DNA of 64,000 nt from Streptomyces sp. S.PB5. Lineage in GTDB: Bacteria > Actinomycetota > Actinomycetes > Streptomycetales > Streptomycetaceae. Positions 15,485 through 25,055 of this stretch are shown here, piece after piece. Positions within the stretch are counted from its first letter, which is position 1; each line of letters begins with the position of its first letter. Below the pieces are notes generated by a model. That model had not been told where the DNA came from, ran no database searches, and saw only the letters and a list, made by a program, of their open reading frames with translations. The stretch spans positions 452,239 to 516,238 of the forward strand of contig NZ_JAQMWP010000007.1 in assembly GCF_030403745.1 (NCBI RefSeq), read 5' to 3'. The position numbers were made by a program, and so were the translations under genes.

Positions 15485-16666
15485 ATGTGCCCGACCCGCC
15501 CGACCTCTCAAGCCGAGACGTTCCCCGTCAACACACCTGCCGCCGCGCAGGTGTTCACCACCGTCCTCACCCAAGGCCCCCTCGCCCGGCTGGAGGTGGC
15601 CCGCCGCGTCGGTCTCTCCCCGGCCGCCGTCACCAAGGCGGTCCGGCCCCTGATCGAGGCCGGGTATCTCGTGGAGGACGTGGACGAGGAGGCCCGTCCG
15701 GCGCTCGGGCGACCCGCCAACCTGGTCCGGGTGGACGGCAGTCGGGCGATGTTCGTCGGCGCCAAGGTGACCGGCGACGAGATCATCGGCGTCCTCACCG
15801 ACCTGTGCTGCCGGATTCGTGTCGCCCGGCACGTGCCGTTGAGCGACCGCGCGCCCAAGGCGGTACTGGCGTCGATCGCGGATCTGGTCCAGGACCTGCT
15901 GGCCGAGGCGACCGGCTCAGGCGTACCCGTTCTCGGCCTCGGCGTCGCCGTCTCCGGTGACGTGGACCGCACCGAAGGCACCGTCCGCTACTCGCCGTTC
16001 CTGGAGTGGCGTGACGTACCTCTCGCCGAACTCGCCGCCATGACCACCGGGTTGCCCGTCACCGTCGACAACGACGTGCGTGCCCTCACCGTCGCCGAGC
16101 AGTGGTTCGGGGCCGGTGCGGGCCTCACCGACTTCGCCGTGGTGACCGTCGGCGCGGGCATCGGCTGCGGACTGGTGGTGCACGGCAGGGTGGTCGCCGG
16201 GGCGCACGGCGTGGCCGGTGAGATCGGTCATGTCACCGTCGACCCGAACGGCCCGCTGTGCCACTGCGGCAACCGTGGCTGCGTGGAGGCGATCGCCGGA
16301 GAGGCCGCGATCGTCCGGCAGATCCAGGAGGCCACCGGCGTCGAACCCGCCGACGCCGCCGAGGCGTTGAGCCTCGCCCATCGCGGCGTCGCCGGTGCCC
16401 GCGAGGTGTACGCACGGGCCGGCGAGGCGATCGGCCGCGGCATCGCCACCGTCGCCAACCTGCTCGGCCCCGAGCGCGTGGTCATCTCCGGCGAGGGCCT
16501 CGCCGCCTACGACCTCTTCGCCGAACAGATCCGCGACACGTTCGTCGCGGCCGCCTTCGGCTCCGCCGCCCAGTGCGACGTCCTGACCCGCCCGCTGCCC
16601 TTCGAGGAGTGGGCCCGCGGGGCCGCGGCCACCGCGATCCAGTCCTTCGTCCGAGCCGACACATAG
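15485..16666 (+). CDS. ROK family transcriptional regulator
   Basis: A 393-residue repressor of the NagC/XylR-type ROK family. Residues 15-70 carry a winged helix (LTQGPLARLEVARRVGLSPAAVTKAVRPLIEAGYL). The rest is the ROK sugar-binding domain with VTVGAGIGCGLVVHGRVVAGAHGVAGEIGH and the zinc motif CHCGNRGCVEAIAG. The start is fixed at ATG 15485 by the leaderless promoter; the frame is open upstream of the promoter but cannot be transcribed from it. The next three genes encode a galactosidase, a fucosidase and an esterase with small gaps, so it probably represses this operon and itself until a released sugar binds. Confidence 0.93.
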   Translation: MCPTRPTSQAETFPVNTPAAAQVFTTVLTQGPLARLEVARRVGLSPAAVTKAVRPLIEAGYLVEDVDEEARPALGRPANLVRVDGSRAMFVGAKVTGDEIIGVLTDLCCRIRVARHVPLSDRAPKAVLASIADLVQDLLAEATGSGVPVLGLGVAVSGDVDRTEGTVRYSPFLEWRDVPLAELAAMTTGLPVTVDNDVRALTVAEQWFGAGAGLTDFAVVTVGAGIGCGLVVHGRVVAGAHGVAGEIGHVTVDPNGPLCHCGNRGCVEAIAGEAAIVRQIQEATGVEPADAAEALSLAHRGVAGAREVYARAGEAIGRGIATVANLLGPERVVISGEGLAAYDLFAEQIRDTFVAAAFGSAAQCDVLTRPLPFEEWARGAAATAIQSFVRADT

Positions 16667-16712
16667 CCACTGAGCCGACACAGCACCCGCACCCACCTTG
16701 GAGGTACGACCC

Positions 16713-18512
16713 ATGCGGTCATCCTCGTACTCCGTCCTGCCCGCACGCCCCTTCAGAGCCCTGGTGGTCCTGGCCCTCACCGCCGGTGCCGTCGTCACCG
16801 CGCCGACGGCCCGCGCCGAGACGCCCGCCCCCGCCCTCGCCGCCAAGCCCTACATGGGCTGGTCCAGCTGGAGCATGCAGTCCTCCAAGTACCCCGGCCT
16901 CAACCCGGACGGCGACTACAGCTACCTGACCGAGGCCAACGTCCTGAAGCAGGCCGGCGCGCTGGCCGCCAAGCTGAAGAAGTACGGCTACGAGTACGTC
17001 AACATCGACGCCGGCTGGTGGATGGACAAGAACTGGAAGTCCGGCTTCGACCAGTACGGCCGTCAGAAGCCCGATCCCACCCGCTTCCCGCGTGGCATGA
17101 AGGCCGTCGCCGACGACATCCACGCCAAGGGCCTCAAGGCCGGCATCTACCTCCCGGCCGGCCTGGAGAAGGGCGCCTACGGCGACGGGAAGACGCCGAT
17201 CCGGGACGCGGACGGCTGCACCACCGCCGACATCGTCTATGACGACCTGCGCACCACCAACGGCTGGGACAGCTCCTACAAGCTCGACTTCGCCAAGCCC
17301 TGCACTCCCAAGTACATAGACTCCCAGGCCCAGTTGATCGCCGACTGGGGCTACGACTTCCTCAAGCTCGACGGCGTCGGCCCCGGCTCAGGCAAGAGCG
17401 GCGACCAGTACGACAACGTTGCCGACGTCGCCGCCTGGAACGAGGCGATCGCCGCCACCGGCCGCCCGATCCACCTCGAACTGTCCTGGTCGCTGGACAT
17501 CGGCCGCGCCGCCGACTGGAAGAAGTACTCCCAGGGCTGGCGCGTCGACACCGACGTCGAGTGCTACTGCAACACCCTCGTCAGCTGGGAGAACTCCGTC
17601 GACGACCGCTGGGACGACACCCCGGCCTGGACTCGGCACGCCGGCCCCGGCGGCTGGAACGACCTCGACTCCCTCGACGTCGGCAACGGCGAGATGGACG
17701 GCCTGACCAAGGCCGAGCGGCAGAGCTACGCCACCCTGTGGGCCATCGCCAAGTCCCCGCTCTACACCGGCGACGACCTCACCCGCCTCGACTCCTACGG
17801 CCTGTCCCTGCTGACCAACCGCGAGGTCATCGCCCTGAACCAGGGCCCCAACCCGCCCGCGCACCCGGTCACCCCGTCCGACCCCCAGCAGGTCTGGGCC
17901 GCGAGGAACCCCGACGGCACCCACACCGTGGCCCTGTTCAACCTCGCCGACGCCCCTGCCGCCGTCACCGCCGACTGGACCACCCTCGGCTTCACCGGAA
18001 AGGCCACCGTCCGCGACCTCTGGAACCACGAGGAGCTCGGCACGTACCGGAACCGGATCACCCAGGCCCTGCCCGCCCACGGCTCCCGCCTCTTCAAGGT
18101 GACCCCGCGCGGCACCTCACCGGTGACCTCGACCCCCTACGAGGCCGAGGCCGGCGCCAACACCCTCGCGGGCAACGCCTCCGTCGCCGACTGCGCCCCC
18201 TGCTCCGGCGAGCGCAAGGTCGGCAACCTCTACCTCGGCGGCAAGCTCACCTTCAACGACGTCGTCGTCGACAAGGCCGGCACCTACCAGGTCAGGATCG
18301 CGTACATCAGCGGCGACTCCCGCTCGGTCGGCATCTCCGCGGGCGGCGCCAGCGGCACGCGCCACAAGTTCCCGTCGACGGGCGACTGGGGGACCGTCGC
18401 GACGGTCAGCGTGCCCGTGAGCCTCAAGGCCGGCTCCAACACGATCACCTTCGACAGCGGCACCGGCTACGCACCGGACATCGACCGGATCGACGTACCG
18501 AAGCAGTCCTGA
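16713..18512 (+). CDS. Secreted GH27 alpha-galactosidase with C-terminal CBM35-like module
   Basis: A 599-residue exported glycoside hydrolase. Residues 1-36 are a signal peptide (ALVVLALTAGAVVTAPTARA). The GH27 barrel opens with KPYMGWSSWS and YVNIDAGWW. The nucleophile is D220 in FLKLDGVG and the acid/base D319 in GGWNDLDSLDVGNG. A beta-sandwich domain follows, then a carbohydrate-binding module of the CBM35 type (about 475-599, YEAEAGANTLAG ... YAPDIDRIDV). It should release alpha-linked galactose, or beta-L-arabinopyranose as some GH27 members do, from plant polysaccharide. GGAGG precedes ATG 16713. Gap to the ROK gene is 46 bases. Confidence 0.93.
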   Translation: MRSSSYSVLPARPFRALVVLALTAGAVVTAPTARAETPAPALAAKPYMGWSSWSMQSSKYPGLNPDGDYSYLTEANVLKQAGALAAKLKKYGYEYVNIDAGWWMDKNWKSGFDQYGRQKPDPTRFPRGMKAVADDIHAKGLKAGIYLPAGLEKGAYGDGKTPIRDADGCTTADIVYDDLRTTNGWDSSYKLDFAKPCTPKYIDSQAQLIADWGYDFLKLDGVGPGSGKSGDQYDNVADVAAWNEAIAATGRPIHLELSWSLDIGRAADWKKYSQGWRVDTDVECYCNTLVSWENSVDDRWDDTPAWTRHAGPGGWNDLDSLDVGNGEMDGLTKAERQSYATLWAIAKSPLYTGDDLTRLDSYGLSLLTNREVIALNQGPNPPAHPVTPSDPQQVWAARNPDGTHTVALFNLADAPAAVTADWTTLGFTGKATVRDLWNHEELGTYRNRITQALPAHGSRLFKVTPRGTSPVTSTPYEAEAGANTLAGNASVADCAPCSGERKVGNLYLGGKLTFNDVVVDKAGTYQVRIAYISGDSRSVGISAGGASGTRHKFPSTGDWGTVATVSVPVSLKAGSNTITFDSGTGYAPDIDRIDVPKQS

Positions 18513-18531
18513 CACCCCTCCAGGAGCCGCC

Positions 18532-20883
18532 ATGACCCCCGAACCGTCCAGACGCAACCTGATCGCCCTCGCCACGGCCACCGGCGCGCTGGCAGCCCTG
18601 CCCGCGTTCACCGCCTCGGCCGCACCGCCACGCCCCGACAACTCCACGCCGTACGACACCAGTTCACCGGACGAGCTCTGGTGGCAGGCCCCCGCCGACG
18701 AGCACTCGATGATCGAACAGGGCCTGCCCGTCGGCAACGGCCGCCTCGGCGCCCTCGCGAGCAACGACCCCGGCCGTGAACTCCTGCTCGTCACCGACGC
18801 CACCATGTGGACCGGCACGCTCAACGACACGCTCGACGGCGACGGTCAATTCCCCTACGGCCGTGACGACTTCGGCTCCTTCACCCTCCTGGCCCGACTC
18901 CTCGTCGACATCCCCGACCACGACCTGTCCGCCGTCTCCGGCTACCGCCGCACCCTCGACCTCGCCCGGGGCGTGCTCACCACGTCGTACGTCCGCGCCG
19001 GAGTGACCTACCGGCGGCAGATCTTCGCCAGCCGCCCCGACGACGTGATCGTCCTGCACTTCACGCAGAGCGGCGGCGGACGGTACACCGGCACGGTGAC
19101 ACTGGAGGGAACGCACGGCGAGGGCAGCGCGGTGTCGTTCGGGGCGGCCTTCCCGAACGGGCTGCGGTACGGGGCGGCCGTCACGGCGTACGGCAGCGGC
19201 GGCACCGTCACGGCCGGCGGCTCGCGGATCTCGTTCGCCCGCTGCAAGGACCTCACCGTGGTCCTGAGCGGCGGCACCAACTACGCACCGGACGCCGCCC
19301 ACCACTACCGGGACCCGTCCCTGGACCCCGAGAAGCTGGCCCGCACCAAGATCCGGGCCGCCGCACGCCACTCGGCGGACACCCTGCTGCGGACCCATGC
19401 CGCAGACCACCGCGCCCTGTTCGGGCAGCTGGACGTCTCGCTCGGCACCTCCACCGACGGGCAGCGCGCCCTCGACACCTGGGAACGGGTGCGGGCCCGC
19501 GCCCGGGACGGGGTGCCCGACCCCGAACTGGAGGCGCAGTACCTCCAGTTCGGCAGATACCTGATGATCGCCGGGTCACGCGGCAGCCTGCCCCTCAACC
19601 TCCAGGGGCTCTGGCTCGACGGCAACGACCCGGACTGGATGGGCGACTACCACACCGACATCAACGTCCAGATGAACTACTGGATGGCCGACCGGGCCGG
19701 GCTGTCCGAGTGCTTCGACGCGTTCACCGACTACTGCACGGCGCAGCTCCCGTCATGGACCGAACTGACCCGCGCGCTCTTCGACGACCCGCGCAACCGC
19801 TACCGCAACTCGACCGGGCGGACCGCCGGCTGGACCGTCGCCATCTCCACCAACATCCATGGCGGCATGGGCTGGTGGTGGCACCCTGCGGGCAACGCGT
19901 GGCTGTGCAACTCCCTCTGGGAACACTATGAGTTCACCGGCCGGCGCTCCCATCTGGAGAAGATCTACCCGCTGTTGAAGGGCGCCTGCGAGTTCTGGGA
20001 GGCCCGGCTGCTCACCACCACCCTTCCGGGCACCGCCGAGGAGGTCCTCATCGCCGACAGCGACTGGTCGCCCGAGCACGGCCCGCTCGACGCCAAGGGC
20101 ATCACCTACGCCCAGGAGCTCGTGTGGACGCTGTTCGGCAACTACTGCGCCGCCGCGGCGGAGTTGAAGAAGGACTCCGGCTTCGCCGACACTGTCGCCG
20201 GACTCCGCAAGCGGCTGTATCTGCCGCGGGTCAGTCCCACGACCGGCTGGCTGGAGGAGTGGATGTCCCCGGAGAACCTCGGCGAGACCACCCACCGCCA
20301 TCTCTCCCCGCTGGTCGGCCTCTTCCCCGGCGACCGCATCCGCCCGGACGGCTCCACCCCGGCCGACGTGGTCGGGGGAGCCACCGCCCTGCTCACCGCA
20401 CGCGGCACGGAGAGCTTCGGCTGGGCGAACGCCTGGCGCGCGCTGTGCTGGGCACGGCTGAAGAACGCCGACAAGGCGTACCAGCTGGTCGTCAACAACC
20501 TCCACCCGTCGACCGACGGCGGCAACGGCACCGCGTTCAACCTCTTCGACATCTACGAGGTGGAGCGCGGCCGGGGCATCTTCCAGATCGACGCCAACTT
20601 CGGCACCCCGGCCGCGATGATCGAGATGCTCCTGTACTCGCGCCCGGGGCACCTCGAACTCCTCCCGGCGCTCCCCGACGCGTGGGCCGCCTCCGGCTCC
20701 CTCACCGGGGCCGGGGCGCGCGGCGGCTTCGTCGTCGATCTACGGTGGAGGGATGGGACACCGACCGAGGCACGTATCCGCAGCATCGGCGGCCGCACCA
20801 CGACGGTCGAGTACGCCGGGACCTCCCGCACCGTGACGCTGAAGCCCGGGGCCTCGGTCACCCTGAAGGACTTCGACCGGTGA
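18532..20883 (+). CDS. Exported GH95 alpha-L-fucosidase (or alpha-L-galactosidase)
   Basis: A 783-residue GH95 enzyme with an N-terminal export signal of twin-arginine appearance (SRRNLIALATATGALAALPA). Family phrases include LWWQAPADEHSMIEQGLPVGNGRLGA at the N-terminus, SRGSLPLNLQGLWLDGNDPDW, YHTDINVQMNYWM, ISTNIHGGMGWWWHPAGNAWL and QIDANFGTPAAMIEMLL. GH95 enzymes invert 1,2-alpha-L-fucosyl (some L-galactosyl) linkages. At the conserved N-x-N that supports the catalytic base in the characterised bifidobacterial enzyme, this protein has D376-I-N378. It lies 19 bases after the galactosidase gene and its stop overlaps the esterase start. Confidence 0.92.
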   Translation: MTPEPSRRNLIALATATGALAALPAFTASAAPPRPDNSTPYDTSSPDELWWQAPADEHSMIEQGLPVGNGRLGALASNDPGRELLLVTDATMWTGTLNDTLDGDGQFPYGRDDFGSFTLLARLLVDIPDHDLSAVSGYRRTLDLARGVLTTSYVRAGVTYRRQIFASRPDDVIVLHFTQSGGGRYTGTVTLEGTHGEGSAVSFGAAFPNGLRYGAAVTAYGSGGTVTAGGSRISFARCKDLTVVLSGGTNYAPDAAHHYRDPSLDPEKLARTKIRAAARHSADTLLRTHAADHRALFGQLDVSLGTSTDGQRALDTWERVRARARDGVPDPELEAQYLQFGRYLMIAGSRGSLPLNLQGLWLDGNDPDWMGDYHTDINVQMNYWMADRAGLSECFDAFTDYCTAQLPSWTELTRALFDDPRNRYRNSTGRTAGWTVAISTNIHGGMGWWWHPAGNAWLCNSLWEHYEFTGRRSHLEKIYPLLKGACEFWEARLLTTTLPGTAEEVLIADSDWSPEHGPLDAKGITYAQELVWTLFGNYCAAAAELKKDSGFADTVAGLRKRLYLPRVSPTTGWLEEWMSPENLGETTHRHLSPLVGLFPGDRIRPDGSTPADVVGGATALLTARGTESFGWANAWRALCWARLKNADKAYQLVVNNLHPSTDGGNGTAFNLFDIYEVERGRGIFQIDANFGTPAAMIEMLLYSRPGHLELLPALPDAWAASGSLTGAGARGGFVVDLRWRDGTPTEARIRSIGGRTTTVEYAGTSRTVTLKPGASVTLKDFDR

Positions 20884-22076
20884 CCGCCCGCCTCGCCCGC
20901 ACCTGCCGCCTGCTCGTCGTCACGCTCATGGCCGCGGTCCTCCAGGCCACCCCGGTGCGGGCCGCCGTGAGCCCGCCCGACGGGGTCGTCACCTGGGGCA
21001 CCAGCGCCGACCGCATCGGCGACGCGGTGGCCGACCGCGGTTACCGCATGGTCGTGCACACCAGCGTCGGCGGCCGGGACGCGCGGATCCGCCTCTCCAA
21101 CGCCTTCGGGGACCGCCCGGTGACCTTCGGCAGCGTCTACGCCGGGATCCGGCGGGAGGGCGCCGAACTGGTCCGCGGCAGCAACCGACGGCTCACCTTC
21201 GACGGCTCGGCGTCCGTCACCGTCCCGTCCGGCGCCCTCGTGTACAGCGATCCGCTGCCCGGGAAGCTGCCCGCCGGGTCCGACCTCGTCGTCAGCCTCC
21301 ACAGCCCGGACGCGGCGGGTCCCGTCACCGGGCACTGGATGGCGATGCAGACCTCCTACGCCACCCGGGGCGACCACACGGCCGAGGAGAGCGGGGCGCA
21401 CTGGACCGAGACCATCGGGTCGTGGTTCTACCTGGACGCGGTGTCGGTGCGCGCAGACGCCGGGGCCGTGGTCGCCCTCGGCGACTCCATCACCGACGGC
21501 TGGCAGTCCACGACCGACCTCAACCGCCGCTGGCCGGACTATCTCGCCCGCAGGCTCCAGAAGTCGGACAACGCCGTCAAGGGCGTGGCCAACGAAGGGA
21601 TCGCCGGCAACAAGGTGCTGGCGGACGGCCCCGGGCAGAGCGCCCTGCACCGGCTGGACCGGGACGTGCTCTCCCAGCCCGGCGTACGCACCGTCTTCCT
21701 CTTCCAGGGCGTCAACGACATCAAGGCCCACACCGGGGTCACCGCCCAGGATCTGATCGACGGCTACCGGGAGATCGCCGACCGGGTGCACGCGTCCGGC
21801 AAATGCGTGGTCGGCGCGACCATCGCGCCCTTCAAGGGCTGGCCGGAATGGGACCCCGCCGCCGAGGCCGTACGTCAGGAGGTCAACGCCTTCATCCGCG
21901 GCAGCGGGGAGTTCGACGCGGTCACCGACTTCGACCGGATCCTGCGCAGCCCCTACGACCAGGAGCGGATGCTGCCCGCCCTCGACGGCGGGGACCACAT
22001 CCACCCCAACGACAAGGGGATGCAGGCCATGGCGGACGCCGTCGACCTGCGGACCCTGGACTGCCCGGACCGCTGA
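20880..22076 (+). CDS. Secreted SGNH/GDSL esterase
   Basis: A 398-residue exported esterase starting at GTG 20880, which overlaps the GH95 stop as GTGA, a sign of translational coupling. Residues 1-29 are a signal peptide (LLVVTLMAAVLQATPVRA). A beta-sandwich region (about 30-190) precedes the SGNH domain, whose catalytic residues are S203 in GDSITDG and D372/H375 in GGDHIHPND, with FQGVNDIK as block III. In this operon it probably removes acetyl groups from sugars so that the two glycosidases can reach their bonds. It ends one base before the convergent LuxR-type gene. Confidence 0.92.
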   Translation: MTARLARTCRLLVVTLMAAVLQATPVRAAVSPPDGVVTWGTSADRIGDAVADRGYRMVVHTSVGGRDARIRLSNAFGDRPVTFGSVYAGIRREGAELVRGSNRRLTFDGSASVTVPSGALVYSDPLPGKLPAGSDLVVSLHSPDAAGPVTGHWMAMQTSYATRGDHTAEESGAHWTETIGSWFYLDAVSVRADAGAVVALGDSITDGWQSTTDLNRRWPDYLARRLQKSDNAVKGVANEGIAGNKVLADGPGQSALHRLDRDVLSQPGVRTVFLFQGVNDIKAHTGVTAQDLIDGYREIADRVHASGKCVVGATIAPFKGWPEWDPAAEAVRQEVNAFIRGSGEFDAVTDFDRILRSPYDQERMLPALDGGDHIHPNDKGMQAMADAVDLRTLDCPDR

Positions 22077-25001
22077 TCACTCCGGGGTGACGAGGCCCTC
22101 GCGATAGGCGACGGCCACCGCCTCGGTACGGCTCGAAGCGCCCAGCTTGGCCAGGATGTTGGAGACATGGACGCTGGCCGTCTTGCCGCTGATGAACAGC
22201 TCCTCGCCGATCTGCCGGTTGCTGCGCCCGCGGGCGAGGAGCCGCAGCACGTCCTGCTCGCGGGCGGTCAGGGGCGAGGGGCCGTCCGCGCTCCTGGGCG
22301 CGGCGGACAGCCGGCCCCGGCGTATCAACGTGTCCGTCTCCTCCAGCAGGAGGGTGGCTCCGAGCCGTACGGCCGTCTCCCGCGCGGCACCGGCCTCGGC
22401 GGCCGCCTCCTCGCGGCGCTCGGCCGCCAACAGGGCCTCCGCGTACCGGAGCTGACAGCGCGCACGCTCGTAAGTGTCGCCGAAGTCGAACGCGGTGACC
22501 GCCTTCTCCCAGGCCGCCGCATCCGGCCCGGTCACGGCCCGGGTCCACTCCGCCTCGGCACGCGCCAGCCACGCCTGCCCCTCCGGCCCCTGCGGAGTGC
22601 CGTCCTCCCCGCGCGCGCTCGCGCGCCGGGCCATCTCCACCAGCTCGTCGGCCGTGGCCTTCCACCGTCCCGCGCCCGTCTCGTCGCCGGTGGCGCGCAG
22701 CGCGGCGACCGTGTCCGCGACCGCGGACAGGGCGCGGGCGGAGAGTCGCACCGTGACGTCGGGACGCCGGCCCGCGTCGTCGGTGAGGGCCTCGACGGTC
22801 GACCGCAGCTGTTCCACCGCGGCCTCGGCGTCACCGCGCAGCGCCGCCGCCTCGGTCAGCGCGATGCCCGCGACGAGCGAGGCCATCCAGTCGAAGGGCC
22901 CCTGGAGCAGGGCGCGGGCCCGGTCGACGACCGTGAAGTCTCCGCGCGCGAGGGCGACATAGAGCGCGGGACCGGCCGCGTACCCGCCGAGCGCGGGCAG
23001 TCCGGCGCTGCCGGACGCCGCGCGCAGGCACTCGTCCCAGCGGCCCAGGGTGTAGAGCACCACCAGCTGGAGATGGCGCATCGCCCGGGGGTAGGCGGAG
23101 GACAGCAGCCCGGCCCGGCGGGCCCGGTCGATGCCCTCGGCCAGCAGGGGAAGCGCCTCCTCGAGGTCGCCGGACTCGTAGGAGCCGATGGCGAGGTTGA
23201 ACAGCGCGCGCATCTCCACCGGCCCGTTGCCCGCGGCGTGGGCCAACTCCCTGGCCTCGGTGATCCGTCCGCGCCCCTCGGGGGTGCCGCGGCCGCCGCT
23301 CTCCAGGGCGGCCAGGGAGATGATCAGGTCCGCCCGGGCGTCCGACGCGTCCAGTTGCTCGGCGACGCGCAGGGCTTCACGGGCGACCCGGAGCGCGGTC
23401 TCCGTCTCACCGATCTGGCGGGCCGCCATGACATGGGTGGCGGCTGCCCACACCCAGGTCCGCGACGGCGGATCGGCCGGGATGAGGGCGAGCGCCTCGC
23501 TGCTGTACTGGAACGCCGCGGTCAGGTTGTCGACGTCGAGCAGGTTTCCGGCGAGGGTGTAGCGGACCCGTGCGGCGAGTTCGGAGTCGGCGTCCTGGTC
23601 GATGCCCGCCAGCGCGGAACGGGTGAGGGACACCGCACGGTGCGGCTCCCCGGCGTGCGCCGCGGCGGCGGAGGCCCGCAGGGTGAGCGTGACCCGGTCC
23701 TCCGAGGGACGCGCGGAGGGTTCGACCGCCGACCACAGATCGAGGGCCGTCTCGAGATGGCGCAGCTCCTCGGCCGGTGCCCCGACCCGCTGGGCGTGAT
23801 CGGCCGCTTCCAGCGAGGCGGTCAGTGCTTCGGCGAGATCGTGGCTCTCGCGGAAGTGGTGGGCGCGCTCCGCCGCCGACTCCGCCCGCCGGCCCCGCCC
23901 GGACAGCAGCCGGGCGAACGCGCCGTGCAGCCGTGCCCGTTCACCGGGCAGCAGATCGACGTAGACCGCCTCGCGGGCGAGGGCGTGCCGGAAGGAGTAC
24001 GTGTTCCCGTCGCCCGGTACGAGAAGCTGCCGTCCGACGGCCTCCCGCAGCGCCGACTCCAGCTCGTCCTCCGGGAGCCCGACGGCGTCCCGCAGCAGCT
24101 CGTGCTCGACCCGCCGTCCGGCGACGGCCGCGGTGCGCAGCACCTGCTGCGCGGTCTCCGACAGCTGCTCGATCCGGATCAGCAGGACGTCCGCCAGCGC
24201 GCTGGGCATGCCACTGACCCCGGTGTCCGCGGTCGCGACCAGTTCCTCGGCGTAGAAGGCATTGCCCTCGGCGCGCTCCACGATCCGTCGGACCGTGGCG
24301 TCCGGCAGCGGCCGCTCCTGCAGCGCCTGCACCAGCCGTGTCACCTCGGCGTCGGCCAGCGGCCGCACCTCCAGTCGCTCCACGCCGGGCAGCCGCACGA
24401 GCTCGGCCAGCAACGGCCGCAGCGGGTGCCGCCGGTGCAGGTCGTCGGCCCGGTACGAGGCGAGCACCGCCAGCCGGTGGGTGGGCGCCCCGCCCGCGGA
24501 CCGCTGGAGGATGCCCCGGCTGAGCAGGAACCGCAGCAGATCCCGCGACGACTGGTCGGCCCAGTGCAGATCCTCGAGCACCAGCAACAGCGGTGCGACC
24601 CCGGCCAGATCGGCCAGCAGCCCGGCCATCCCCTCGAACAGCTGCAACCGCCCGCCGTCACCCTCGCCGCCCAGCAGCCGCCCGGCCACCGGATGCCCCG
24701 ACAGCACGGGAGCGAACCGCTCGTCGGAGGCGAGCAGCCCCAGGATCTCGGTGAACGGCAGATACGGCAGACCCACGTCACCGAGATCGACACAGTGCCC
24801 GGTGAGCACGGTCATCCCCGCCTCGGCGGCCCGCCCGGCGGCTTCGCCCAGGAGCCGGGTCTTGCCGACCCCGGCGTCCCCGGCGATCAGAACGGCACGG
24901 GCCTCACCGCTGCGGGCACGTGACAGTACGCCGTCGAGCCGGGCGAGTTCGTCGTCGCGGCCGATGAGCGGAGAGACAAAGGAGGTCGGAGGCACGAACA
25001 C
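22077..25001 (-). CDS. Large LuxR-family ATP-binding regulator (LAL)
   Basis: A 974-residue STAND-type regulator. The N-terminus is a P-loop ATPase with Walker A GDAGVGKT (41-48) and Walker B LLLVLEDLHWAD. The middle (about 350-880) is alpha-helical TPR-like repeat sequence, and residues 910-974 are a LuxR helix-turn-helix (LTAREQDVLRLLARGRSNRQIGEELFISGKTASVHVSNIL). Relatives such as MalT bind a ligand and ATP, oligomerise and activate transcription. It faces the CAZyme operon tail to tail without a gap; a link to that operon is possible but there is no shared promoter. Start at GTG 25001 follows AGGA; GTG 24995 is an alternative. Confidence 0.92.
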   Translation of the reverse strand: MFVPPTSFVSPLIGRDDELARLDGVLSRARSGEARAVLIAGDAGVGKTRLLGEAAGRAAEAGMTVLTGHCVDLGDVGLPYLPFTEILGLLASDERFAPVLSGHPVAGRLLGGEGDGGRLQLFEGMAGLLADLAGVAPLLLVLEDLHWADQSSRDLLRFLLSRGILQRSAGGAPTHRLAVLASYRADDLHRRHPLRPLLAELVRLPGVERLEVRPLADAEVTRLVQALQERPLPDATVRRIVERAEGNAFYAEELVATADTGVSGMPSALADVLLIRIEQLSETAQQVLRTAAVAGRRVEHELLRDAVGLPEDELESALREAVGRQLLVPGDGNTYSFRHALAREAVYVDLLPGERARLHGAFARLLSGRGRRAESAAERAHHFRESHDLAEALTASLEAADHAQRVGAPAEELRHLETALDLWSAVEPSARPSEDRVTLTLRASAAAAHAGEPHRAVSLTRSALAGIDQDADSELAARVRYTLAGNLLDVDNLTAAFQYSSEALALIPADPPSRTWVWAAATHVMAARQIGETETALRVAREALRVAEQLDASDARADLIISLAALESGGRGTPEGRGRITEARELAHAAGNGPVEMRALFNLAIGSYESGDLEEALPLLAEGIDRARRAGLLSSAYPRAMRHLQLVVLYTLGRWDECLRAASGSAGLPALGGYAAGPALYVALARGDFTVVDRARALLQGPFDWMASLVAGIALTEAAALRGDAEAAVEQLRSTVEALTDDAGRRPDVTVRLSARALSAVADTVAALRATGDETGAGRWKATADELVEMARRASARGEDGTPQGPEGQAWLARAEAEWTRAVTGPDAAAWEKAVTAFDFGDTYERARCQLRYAEALLAAERREEAAAEAGAARETAVRLGATLLLEETDTLIRRGRLSAAPRSADGPSPLTAREQDVLRLLARGRSNRQIGEELFISGKTASVHVSNILAKLGASSRTEAVAVAYREGLVTPE

Positions 25002-25055
25002 ATCCTGTCACCTGAGCACAGAAGCCCCCGAGCCCTTTATCGGTGCAGCGTCCTG

